Below are positions 24,445 through 36,500 of a stretch of DNA of 64,000 nt, piece after piece. Position 1 is the stretch's first letter, and every line of letters begins with the position of its first letter. Source of the stretch: Steromphala cineraria. Lineage: Eukaryota; Mollusca; Gastropoda; Trochida; Trochidae. The DNA lies in NCBI GenBank assembly GCA_916613615.1, contig OU744734.1, forward strand, positions 34,788,801-34,852,800. The letters run 5' to 3'. A program made the translations under genes and the position numbers. The notes under the pieces were generated by a model, which was not told where the DNA came from, searched no databases, and saw only the letters and a list, made by a program, of their open reading frames with translations.

Positions 24445-27280
24445 ATGCCTTTTTGTATATTATCCCTTGAATGTCGTCCTGAAACACAAAATAACACTAT
24501 TAGAAACATTGAAGGAATAATATGATATCATTGATAACACTCTTAAAACATTTGAGGAATAATATGACATCCTTGATATCATAGTATCAATTGGATGCTT
24601 AATTAAGAAATGATTACATAAAGTGTTTGTCCTCACGCTTATAACCTGAAACTTGCAAGTTAAACACGTTGAATTGGCGTAACAGGCTATTAAACGCTAT
24701 TATGCGACGGTTACTTTTTATAACCTCCACTTAAGGGTTCATTAAAATACACACATGCCACATTACCTTGTTAGATCCAATCAGAAGGATGCATATCGCT
24801 TGAATTTTAAAAGTCTGAATTTATTACTCATTCATTGAAAAATCTGATTCAGGCATGTTGCACTGCAGCAAAAGGATATTAACAAGGCTTGGCTGTCAGG
24901 GAGATTATGTTATTCCCGTGGTGCACGAAGAAATAAACAACTTTTAGTTCGCCTGACTTTTCAAAGACTCACTGAATCAACCCAGCTAACACAAAACGTT
25001 TCAGAAACGTTGTGAGAACGTTTCTTAGTTAGCTTGGAAGACTCTAATTGTCTAACGTGCTTAACGTATTTTTTATTTGGACAGTGGACTTATCGCTGTT
25101 CTTCGAATAATGTAAAGCGCAACCTAACTAAGGGAACAACCTAAACCGTTCAGCCCTTCGTTGGACTTTAAAGGGACAGTCCTATCGGGGTATGTATTGT
25201 CGAAACGAAATTCATATGGCCAATCCAATTTACACAAATATGTTACAAGTACAAGATGATAACATAACCCAGTTGAATCATGTCACTGAGGGTAACATTT
25301 TTGTCGATTTAGATTTTAACAATTTGATAAAGAAGAGCGTATTCTCGGTAAATAAAACAACAATGAAAGTGAAGCCATTCATCGGGGCCACAAGTGTGAA
25401 AACTCTAGATACAGATCTACATGAATGGTAGGTTAGTCTTGTCACCAAACAAAAGTTCTGATATCCCATCACAAAATATAGTTTTTTTAATAATATTGTA
25501 AAATTAGCGGGTTTATTTCATGATTTCGAAAACAATTCAAAATAGCGATCACTTTAAACATATCTCGCTGGTAAACGTTGACGAACGGTTCAATATCATT
25601 GCAATAAGATCAAACTTATCACTCGTACATCACTGCTTTTTAAAAGTAATTATTGGGTTCATATCTAAAAAACACATACAAGGTACACATTTGAGGTTTG
25701 CCCCTTTCAGGTCGTCATCTTCGTCAAATTGAATTTATGAATTGATTTATATAATCTTTATTACAGCAACCATAATTACATAATATATCAAATCTTAATA
25801 AATTCCTGAGATATTCAAGCACGTGTTACATAGAAAATATAGATCTATACGATATGAACGAGGCAAAATTTATGAATAAGCATGTTCAATAAAATACTCT
25901 AAGGCAAACTTATCTTTTCTGTAACATGCAAACAAATAATAAAAACATTATTACCTTAATTTTGGATCTATCCAAATTAACTGTTTCTATGTATGTGTGT
26001 ATAAGAAAGCAATGTTTTGTACATGTATTGGTCTTGTTCGTTAGTACATTTCATTAATGATAACTTATTTTCCAATATTTATGGCCATCCAACAACAAAT
26101 TGTTTTTATTGTTTTTTAGACATGTTCTATCTTCTCATATCGGAGAATGAGATATATCCAATCCTGAAACTATCAATTGTCACTCCATTCGATGAGATGA
26201 ATACCATTTAAAAGCACTTAGTTCTATTGATCGTCATATTTGCATTGATCACATAAATGTTGTGGTGCGTATTTATATATGGTGTGTGTGTGTGTGTATG
26301 TGTGTGTGTGTCCTTTAATATAAGAGGACTTTACGAATGTAAATTACGATGTCATTATGACTTTAATAAGAAAATAACTTTAATAATTTTAAACAGTGAT
26401 TCTATCCTCCGAATTGGACATAAAATATCTCTGATTCCAGAACAATGTACTTTTAAACATTAAGCTTTAGTTTTAGGGATGCATAAGATTCTAAGTGGCC
26501 TTCGGAGATATGAAAACTTTAATGACGAGAAACATAATCCGATCTAGCTATCAAGGTCTGGTTAGCCACTGTTCTAAATAAATTTAGATCAACAAGTTTT
26601 ATATTAGGTCATACTGTTGTCATAATATAAAACCTGTTGATCTGAATTTATTTAGATTGGGAGAGCCACATAAATCACTGTTCTTATTAAATGTAGGCAT
26701 TCTGTTCACGCTCGATGACATACAATAAGACCTCATATAGCCCGGCTTATTGATATATCAGGTGTAAAAAAATAATACACAATACCTTATCCTTAATATG
26801 GGAAATGCTGTTTTTCCCTTCACGATGATAATATCCTTCATTTATTTCTTTACAAAATTTTGCCAACATTTCGGCTCCACGTATCTAGAATATCGCAACA
26901 GCTTGAAGTTTTCAATAGAAACGTCAAACATTGATTTTCACGCCTCGACATTTGAAATGCTCGATAGGGGCTGTTCAACTCATGTTTGGCTAAGGAGCAT
27001 GGATATTCATCGCGTTCATTATCAAACTCCCCCAGATGTTCTATTTCAAACGAAGAAAGGACAATTGAATGGAATTACAGTTATTCTCAGGTAAGATGGA
27101 TATCATTAAATGACCATGTTTGCATGGTCAATCTAAAAGATCCAAAAATACGGTTTCTTTTCATGTAAACTTTTAAGAAAATTAATATTGGCTCAGATAA
27201 TATATTTTATTATTAAATTGTGTTTCAGGTTTCTCTCAAACGGAGGCCGTTTTACAGACCGGGTTTCACAATGCTGTCGG
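24445..27280. other. Upstream region of GALNT copy A
   Basis: This should contain the promoter and any 5' UTR exon. No TATA box or secure UTR exon could be assigned. It holds a 'ttaaagggacagtcctatc' repeat (25167), a TG microsatellite (26281-26311) and a hairpin (26573-26656). A plus-strand open stretch at 26798-27094 ends at a donor-like CAG|GTAAG and is followed by an acceptor-like TTTCAG at 27229. The copy B version carries a frameshift, so no gene is called. Confidence 0.5.
26573..26656. repeat. Hairpin, copy A
   Basis: The arms 'tctaaataaatttagatcaa...' and '...gttgatctgaatttatttaga' pair over about 34 bases. The same hairpin is in copy B (about 46431-46515). Confidence 0.8.
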
Positions 27281-27412
27281 ATAGTTTGTTGCAGTAATGA
27301 CTAAATGTCAACTGGACAAACTTCAGAAAGTTCAAAACACTGTACATAGCATGAATAGTGACAAAAACTTCAAAATCATGATATATAATACCTTTACTGA
27401 AGGATTTACACT
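27280..27412 (+). mobile_element. LINE reverse-transcriptase relic, truncated at the duplication junction
   Basis: One frame reads CQLDKLQKVQN, a motif typical of the C-terminal part of Jockey/CR1-type reverse transcriptases. The sequence matches 47120-47255 but stops at about 27412, where MITE sequence takes over. This marks the 3' breakpoint of copy A. Confidence 0.65.
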
Positions 27413-27421
27413 GGTTTTTAC

Positions 27422-27546
27422 ACAATTTCTGATAAGGGATGATAGTTTGACACTATCATAATAATATGTTGAATAATAACGTACACTTTTCAGTGAATAA
27501 TTGAAAATATAACATTTTAAAGGGACGTGATACTGCCCCTTTAAAG
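27422..27546. mobile_element. Right half of a TTAA MITE at the copy A/copy B junction
   Basis: The sequence from 'gacactatcataataat' (27463) to 'actgcccctttaa' (27546) matches the right half of the TTAA MITEs listed below. The left half is missing. The corresponding point before copy A ('tccttaacgaacagtaagaaag', about 9551) has an uninterrupted TTAA. Confidence 0.75.
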
Positions 27547-28069
27547 GAAGAGTAAGAAAGTATTGAACGAGACTATCATGTTTGATTTTCAACCATTGTC
27601 AGCCTATGATTGAATATGATATTTAAAAATAATCTTTTTTACTATTGTTTTTAACTTTCCTTAAGACGAATTATTATTGGACATTGGTTTGATTCAGTCT
27701 TAATTCAAGTATGGTTTCTCGCCACTTATAAAACGGGTAAAACATTTTTTATATATGCTCAAATATTCTATATTTTCAAATATTTGATAAAGCTGTATGT
27801 GGTAACAAAAAAACGTGAACCTATGATGGCGTCTACAAAAACAAACAAAAATGTTCATCAAAAATATTTATTTACAATATATACATGTACATATCAAATA
27901 ACATTATATGTTTACTTTCACCGATTAAGTAAAGTGGCAATATAGATTTGCGTCTCTTGATCGAAAATCGGACAAATGTAGCGTATATAGTTACCATCAG
28001 TGAGTCAACCGTGAATTGAATGTTTTCATTGTAGACAAAATATGGAATGCAAAGTGTTAAAGATAAATG

Positions 28070-28717
28070 TACTAAACACAAAAAGAATCGCGAATGAAGA
28101 ATGTAAAAGAGACATGATGTATTCAAACTAAACAAATATGAAAACAACAAAAAAGTTCGGTTCCCTTGACTCCAGACATTTGTATCCATAAAACACAACA
28201 TCATGTGACCATGATGAAGTCAACGGTCGAATTGGTTTACGTCAATACCTAGTAGGACCTCCATTTGCAGTGTTCAATGGGGTTGATATCAGGTCTTCAA
28301 GCCAGTCCTTGTTTTAATGTGACGCTGTTGCGAGAAGGCTCGAGTGATTTGGGCGGAGTAAGGAAGAAAGTTATCCTGTTAACTAGGCAGTTTCTTAAGC
28401 TTATACAAATGAGATATGTCGTTGTCGTTAATAAATGAAAAATTCCAAAGGCCCATTTAATGTTTATTTCTATTGAAAACATCCATACCGATAGATGTTG
28501 CGGCATAAAACCATAATTATAAAACTTCACAATCAGTGCGTTTCAGTCCTATGTTGACCTCTACGCTAGTGCATTTAAACGATGTATATTTACAGTTGTC
28601 TTAAGCGTTATATTGACACTATTGTAGCCTAATACTTAGAACCATAGCCACCAACCATTTATAAAACCATTTCGTGGAATAGGAGCTTGAAAATTGTGCG
28701 TTTCTTTTGGTACTCAG
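28070..28717 (-). mobile_element. Degenerate Tc1/mariner element, copy B
   Basis: This is the counterpart of 10366-11008 and shows the same transposase remnant (RPDINPIEHCKWR on the - strand at about 28260-28305). Confidence 0.75.
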
Positions 28718-29758
28718 TGCTTGTCACTAAAAATCTTTATAAATGTTATTCTATCTTAACTATACGTAAGTACCTATTTCTTGGCTGATGTGAAATTAGG
28801 CGATGTTTCCTTGTCTGAAACAAACAAAATGTTGCTACGAGTTTTCAATTCGCGTGGATCAAGGCAAAGCGCCCTCCGATGAAGATATACCTGCACAGCT
28901 TACCTGGAGGATTTTGAAAGAAACATATTAGGCTGATTAAAAGACCTACAGATAAAGTAAATTTTTTTTCCCAAACAAATATAACAAAACCCTGTTTAAT
29001 ATTTTAGGGTGCGAGGATAAGGTCTGGGGAATTGTATAGTTTTGGATGGCCGATTCCACCAAACATTTAGGCTTATTGGATGAAATTTCCGTCTAGCCGA
29101 AATTGGCGTGGTGGTTAGTTGCTAAGATAGTCAGTACTGGTAATGTCAACTTGTAGGCCTCTCATTTTCACAGTCATTGTCATTCCCATTGTAATAATGT
29201 GATACATTTAAACCTGGTCTGAATGCTTGTTTAACTAAACTACCTTTCAAAATTACGGTTTAAGTAAGACCAATAAAAACCTGGTCTAGAAAAAACTAGC
29301 TTCAAACTTACGGTCCTGAGAGTGTTAGTTCATATCCTTTAGGGAGCATGACGAGATAGAGTACACGAACTTTAACTCATGCACATAGTGTGATGTCACA
29401 TACAACACTGTAACATTTCGTACGTGTGTCAGGATGAACGGATGCCAGAATGGTCCGTTTTGTGATCCCACCTGCATTACAAGTCACACTAGTATACGTT
29501 TCGATACTCATATAAACTATCACTTATTAACCATAAGGTTGAAAATAAATAGTGACATATTTTCAATATGAGCACATGTGCACATATCACTTTTGCCAAG
29601 CAACGATTGTTGAAGCGCGACTCCCCGTATATTTACGTCTGTGGTGTCATAATACCATTGTTCCTGACTTTTCTGTAACCGGCCGTCCCAAGGGAAGCAG
29701 GCCATTTTCTGGATATTGTCAAGACAAAAACATGGAATAGAATTTGTAATAAAAAAAA

Positions 29759-29894
29759 TTATTACCCTCGGAAGTGTGCCATATGACGTTTACGAAACAC
29801 GTGCAAAGTTGTGTATAACCCTCGCTCTCGCTCGGGTAATACAAAAAATCACACTTGTTTCGTAAAACATATGACACATTTACGAGGGTAATAA
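29759..29894. mobile_element. Foldback MITE, 'ttattaccctcg' family
   Basis: Arms of about 38 bases (29759-29798 and 29857-29894) surround a centre with 'ccctcgctctcgctcgggta'. It lies in a roughly 370-base stretch absent from copy A. Relatives lie at 45387-45527 and, truncated, at about 50128-50215. Confidence 0.8.
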
Positions 29895-30054
29895 TCTTTA
29901 TCTTACAAAAGATTTTACACTTCAAACATAAGAGATAATTCTTTTGTAGATAATCAGGCTAATAAATTGCAGGTGATTATGACTATAACAACATTAAAAA
30001 GCATAAAATTTTATGAAAACAAACTTGGCCCTCTGAGGGTGTAGCTTCCAACCC

Positions 30055-30366
30055 TTAAAGGGGCAGTAGCACGTTTTTTGACAATTTTATATTTTAAATA
30101 TTTCACTGATAATTGTAAGAAAATCATACATAGTCAGAGGACAAAGTATAAAGATCCACATAAAATCCATTGGCGGCCATTTTGTGTGAACACCTTTAAT
30201 TCATTTTGTGTTAGAAAAAGGAATCGCATTGCTAAACTTTACGTTATATATTTGAATTATTTCTGCTCCATTGGGTTTAAATACAATATCTTTCAATTGG
30301 AACCATTAATTTTCATTTTTCTGACACAACCTTATATTCCACTTAAACGTGCTACTGCCCCTTTAA
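30055..30366. mobile_element. TTAA MITE 1 (AAAGGGGCAGTAGCACG ends)
   Basis: Inverted ends TTAAAGGGGCAGTAGCACG / CGTGCTACTGCCCCTTTAA, with TTAA on both sides. The copy A counterpart (12114-12125) reads straight through ('gaacctttaaaggagcttga'). TTAA targets are typical of piggyBac and Kolobok elements. Confidence 0.92.
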
Positions 30367-30542
30367 AGGAGCTTGACGAGATAGAGTAAAACATTTGAAC
30401 TAATGGCCATTTTCCCGGATGTACTGAATGGTCCCATTTGTGTTATCATCTGCACTCAAAGACACACTAGTATACGCTTTGATACTCATATGAAAAATCA
30501 CTTCCATGGAACGTTCCTGGGTGATTATTAAAGTGTTTTCCT

Positions 30543-33500
30543 TCAGTTCTTAGGTCCAAAGGGTCTTATGTTTGGTAAAATCCACTTTTGGTTATTTCCG
30601 CCATTACAAGGGCGCATATCAATGTTACGGTCCAGGAGAAGTGTTAAGCAATACCCGGATTTGACGTGTTGCACAATCTGTTTCTGAAAGATAAAGTTAG
30701 AAATTGGAGTAGAACAATGACAATGTACCAGTAATAAATCAATGAATAAACAAACAAACAGAAATTAATGAAAGAAAGGACAAGAAATGAAAATATAATA
30801 TATTTTATGAATAGGCTTTATTTTCCTCTTATGCATATTTGAATATCTATTTTAACTAATAAATCTTTGGACTATAAATAATACATACAGCATTACCTAT
30901 GATTTTGATAACCAACTTGGTAAATAATATTCCTTTCTAAATGACATCAAAAACAAAATATTCTGATTAACGGCCGGACCAAAATATGGGCCAGCGATAA
31001 ATATCTTAATTAATTTGTTTATAGTATTACTATATCATAATGTTAAATCATATCAAATACAATCAAATATCATCTATGACTTATTTCGTTTGTGCTGATT
31101 CATTTACCCAATTCTTCTTTTTTATTCATAAGCAATACTTATCGTATTTACCTCATAGTCAAGGTTCCATTGGGAGTCAGTTTTAGCTCCTCCAAAGGCT
31201 AGTCTGCCGTCATGGTATGAGATATGAAGGTTTGGGTTAGCATTTAAGGTAAGTTCCTTCGTGTAAACCCAATACTGTAGGTAAATGGAAAATGGATAAG
31301 TAAAAACAAAACATTGTTTAATTCATCATTGGCATTCATTGATATTATAATTTAAAAATACTAGCTAATCAAGGTTCATTTCTATTTCATTTCCTGACTT
31401 TCAATTTATGGAAAATAGTTGTTTTTGTTTGTTTTGTTTTTTTTGTTGGGAAGCCGCTTTGGAGTTAGGAAACCACTAACATTATATCCTTCCAACTGAC
31501 GGCTGTAAGGAACATGTCACTGAAAACGCGTGGAAATCGTGCAACACCTGCGTTTTGTTTATATAAGGAATCGATCCTTCAGTTGGTCACCATGACAATC
31601 GTGAAAAGCATACATGCAATACAGTGATCTGGTGTGTTTGGGTTGCGCATTTGACGTGTAAAGCGCCTCGATATACTAAGGTTTAGGAACATCGGTGTGC
31701 ACTTATATAATCAGTAATTGCTTTAGTTTTCTATTTTGACTTCTAATCTCGTATTTTTATCAGTTGATGCGAATCAAAGTCCTTTTAAGCTTTGCCATTA
31801 ATTATCATGGAATAGTTGTAAAAAAATACCAATTTTATGTAAATGAAATTATTTTGCAATTGGAAATTTTGAAATTAAAAAACCCAGAGAAAATTCAGTG
31901 ATTAGCAAGAAGTTGACAACAATTTTAATATCTAACTACAAAACATTTACTTTCCTTTCTGACTTAACTCAACTATGTTCCGAGAAATAAAAGTCCAAAA
32001 GAATGACAAAACTTGAAACTCCCTAACGAAACAAGTTCGTATCTCCGTAGTTCATTATTCTGAAACTTTATTCTTCGGACCACTTTCGATTCTAATCTTC
32101 CTTTTATCAGTGATGTTAACACCTTTGACCAAATTACTTCTACAGAAAGTGTGAGTTTATCTGTTACATATTCACACACCTGAGTTGAACCTAGACCATG
32201 GCAGGGGTACCCGTCCGGTTTCTCGTTGCTTCCCTTCCGATTCATATTGTCGAGACACACAGGGGCCGATACACTGCGAATCTGGAAAGTTTTCAAAGTC
32301 TTATCTTTTTTTGTCCAGCTAATGCATGATTTCACTAATTAATTGTTTTGGAAAAGAACACAATTTGAACATCATTCCGATGATAAATTTGTTGCTCAAG
32401 AGGATGACATAATATCAATATCAAGTTTGAATCAACCTTTAAGTGGGTATCATTGTCAAAAAAAGATATTGAATGGTAATAAAAAGCATGATTCTTTTTA
32501 AAGGGACATTAGGACGTTTTTAGGGGTAATATAAGGGGATGTTAGGAAAATGAAAATAAATGGTTCCAAATGAGAGACAAGGTATTAAAACTAAATGAAA
32601 CAATAATAAATCAAATATATAATGTTAAGTTCACTATGCGATTTTTTCTTTTTCTTAAACAAAATGAATTAAAGGTAAAAATGGCAGCTAATGGACTCTA
32701 TGTGAAACGTCATCATTTGTTCTCTGACTATTGATCATTGGTTTGTGTAATGAGAATTTTGACAAACTCAAAATAATAATTTATACATTAAGCATTAATG
32801 TACACAATTATCAGTGAAATAATATGAAATTTTCGAAGCGTGCTACTGCCCCTTTAAGCTATTTATATGTGAAATTTATCCATACATGGATTCAAAATAA
32901 TTCCTTTTGTTACCAAACATCGGATAAATGATTTGATATTTGAATTCATTTAAGGTTATTTAGCATTGAAAGTTAATTTCCTATCAGCGTCCTTAAAAAA
33001 AATTTGAAATAGTTTGGATATGGGACTTATTGTGGTAAATCTCTGGATTGAATGCCAAGAACAACGGTTTTGTCGAAGTGATAGATGTTGGATACATCTG
33101 TTACCAAAAATCGAATTTATGCATCGTAATTCTCCAACTATAAACATATCAAATCTGTCACCATATTTCTGTACATATTTAATCGAATCTTGACCCAAAA
33201 TAAATTCATACACAATACGGTGATCTAAACTTGTTTATGGTCACATAAAAGGCAGTTTGAAGATAAAAAGAGATTTTTGGCGATATATCGATTCATATGA
33301 ACATTACTAAGAGAATATAACATCTTATGAAGGGACGTACAGAGAATCCAAGATATTAACATTGTGTTTACATACAGCACTTTTAATGACACGTTGGATT
33401 AAAAATGTGCTTACTTGCACAAATCCCTTGACTAAGGTGAACTTAGCGTAATGTTTCTGAGCATACCGTATTTCCTCTAATAAGCGCCCGGGCGCTTATT

Positions 33501-36500
33501 TTTTCACCACACTTTTACCCCCCGGCGCTTATTAGAGGCCCAGCGCTTATTGGAGGCCCGGCGTTTATTTCCTTCATAGAAAATTGTTTGTGTTAGACAG
33601 TATTTTCAATGAATATCAGTAAAATGTTTACTAATGGACATTAATTCAATGGTTTGGACCCGGCGCTTATTAGAGACCCGGCGCTTATTAGAGGCCCGGC
33701 GCTTATTTTCTCAACTACCTATGACCCCCCGGCGCTCATTAGAGGCCCGGCGCTTATTGGAGACCCGGCGCTTATTAGAGGAAATACGGTACATGTACAA
33801 AAATGCATGTTTGCCTATAAAACCGTATTTCTGCCTATCAAACCCTTTCATTTCATGCATAACACAATAACTTAATACCACGATTGATATAACGAAGGTA
33901 AATATGGTCACATACATCTATAACCTACAATGCAATATTCATAAGGGTTGAAGGTTTATGTTGAATCTAGTAAGCTTTATCTACTAACTAGTCGATGATG
34001 CCAGTCACAACTATTGATTTGTCGTTTCACTTCAACTTTGGTTGCTATGCCGTTGCAGGCTTTCATCTAGCTCTAGTGCAATCGATATGCATGATCAGCA
34101 GTCAAACGAAACAAATAAAACAAATTTGTTTTATGAGTTGAATTACCTCGCCATAGGCCAGGATCTCTTGAGGTCGAGACTCCAGAACGTTGTCCAGATA
34201 CCACTCGAAGTCGTGGCAATGTAATGATTGCCGCAGTTTCCGTCTCTCACTCACATCACCGAAGTCCTGTAACATTGGCACCGCAAGGGTTAATATTTTG
34301 GATCCAAGATGTGACCTTAAAATCTTCCATGCTGCCTTTCTGATTCACCGGGGACGTGTCACGAGATCTTGCCTCGAAACTTCACCTTCCACAAATTCAA
34401 ATAAGTAAAGGCCCGCTGTATTGTCAAATTGTGGCGATGGCTTTACTGCCTTATCGCTGATTGGCTAGAGTACACGGATAACCTGGCACGACCCTTTGGG
34501 TTTGTACTCAGATCAGTAACACAGCTTGGTACGAGTGATGGGTAAGATTTGATTTCGATGATTATGCTTTTATGAACACCCAATATGAAACCATGAAATA
34601 ATCAGAATAACTAAATTCTGGTACTTAATCCATGGAATACATGTTGAGGATAATTGTAGGTAAATTTGTCATTAAACCTCTTAGGGTTATTAAAACAAAC
34701 AACATAAATATATCAATAATACAATGAAGACAATAAAATGTAGTAAACTTGATATATGTATGTGATCCACAGTGATGTCCCCCACCCCATCTTTAACAAA
34801 TCAAACCCTATCATTTTAGCAAGCTATCCCAAAAACAAACAAAACCAGATGATATAATATGAACAATCGTTTAGAATAAACTAAAAATAACCTGAATAGC
34901 AAAATAAATCACTCAACAGCTAGGCCTCACCACATACCAAATGTCATAACACAATACTAAATAGATTTTGAGACAGAGGACCGATCCCTCTAAGCAATAT
35001 CCTTCCGCAATACGTCATATATGCATTTTTCAATATGAAATTGTAAAATTACATATCGAGAAGGAGTAAACCAAAGGACAGCTGGCGAAATGTCAATGAA
35101 GCACAATCGATGATTAAACATATGTGATACTCAAAAGTAACGTTAACATTCAATACATGTAAAGTATATTATGCCATCGATTACGTCATAAATCAACAAC
35201 CAATAACGTAAAACACGAAGGTGGCAAATCATGAATGATGAAGTGTATATAACAATATAAATAGTATGAATTAACAGATTTTAGAAAAAAGGCTTCGATA
35301 AACAAGATATTGTGGCTTTAAGTCTAATTCATAGGCATTGTAGCATGTTTTTATGGCTAGCTGACATATGTCCCCAATAAAATACTACTTTATGAAAAAC
35401 TATTTTTAAAATCGTAAAAAATCTCAACACTCCTTCCGGTTTTATGCAAGCATGCATGATTAGTAAAGTGTACATTTTTATTATTATTCGGGTTATGAGC
35501 AGCTTTACTAAACTAATGATCGTCAAAAAAATGTTCTTTAGTGATGTCAAAAGATTTTCTTTCAATAAATAACATGAGTTTCCCCTCCTCGTGAGGTCCA
35601 AGAAATCATATTACCGTGCCTTTAAGATTGTGTGATACAGTGGGTGAGTTAATGCTTAACGCCGCTTGGGCAATATTTCAGCCATTAGCGGCGGGATTTG
35701 TGAGATACAATTAATTGCTCTGTCGATGGTTCGTTTGCATTCACCTGCATTCACCGTACAAACTTGTAAACGTTTCCTTGTCATTTCTCATATTTCAAAA
35801 CTTTGCATAGTCACAGAATAAGACTGAACATAAAATGTATATCAAATATATAACATACATGTTTGAAATTTTGAAAAAATATCCATTTATCTATTTGATA
35901 TTTACAAATCAAAAATCGCTTTTAACATGACATAACTATAATTTGAAAATAATCAAACAAACGTAAGTGGTAAGATACAATACAATCCTCTTAAAGGGGC
36001 AGTAGCACGTTTTAAGGGGGAATATGTGTATTTTTTAAGGAAAATGAAAATTAGTGGTTTAAATTGTAAGATATGTATTTAAACTCAATGGAGCAGTAAT
36101 AATTCTGATACATAATGTAAAGTTTAGCCATGCGATTCCCTTTTCTTACAGAAAATGAATTAAAGGTGTTCACAAAAAATTGGCCGCCAATGGATTTTAT
36201 GTGAATCTTCATATTTTATCATCTGACTATGGCTGATTGGCTTGTGTAATGAGATTTATGACACTATCAAAATAATACATTAAGCATTAACGTACATTTA
36301 ACAGTGAAAATTTTAGAATATATAATCATCAAAACACGTGCTACTGCCCCTTTAAGTCAAGAGTTATGTTGCAATATTACCCTAATGATATGTGGTAATA
36401 AGAGAATTATCAGCGAATTTACTCTTTATCATCTCATACTCAAACTCTGTATTCTCTGAAAACCACCAACGGCGGAACATGAGATAAACATTTTACTCGA

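Larger units (their letters stand above)
9562..27412. repeat. Segmental duplication, copy A
   Basis: This segment aligns in order and orientation with about 27545-47270. It starts at 'agtaagaaagtattgaacga' (9562; counterpart 27551) and ends within a LINE relic at 'ctgaaggattta' (about 27410; counterpart about 47250). It contains a GALNT gene, a Tc1-like relic and SINE-like sequences shared with copy B, plus private insertions such as 11060-11385, 12246-12442 and 24975-25035. It lacks all the TTAA-flanked MITEs found in copy B. Confidence 0.92.

Noticed and set aside
26798..27230. Possible plus-strand exon pair with donor-like and acceptor-like sites
   Set aside because: The frame is broken in copy B, no protein family is recognised and it adjoins a LINE relic. 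Noted only as part of the upstream region.
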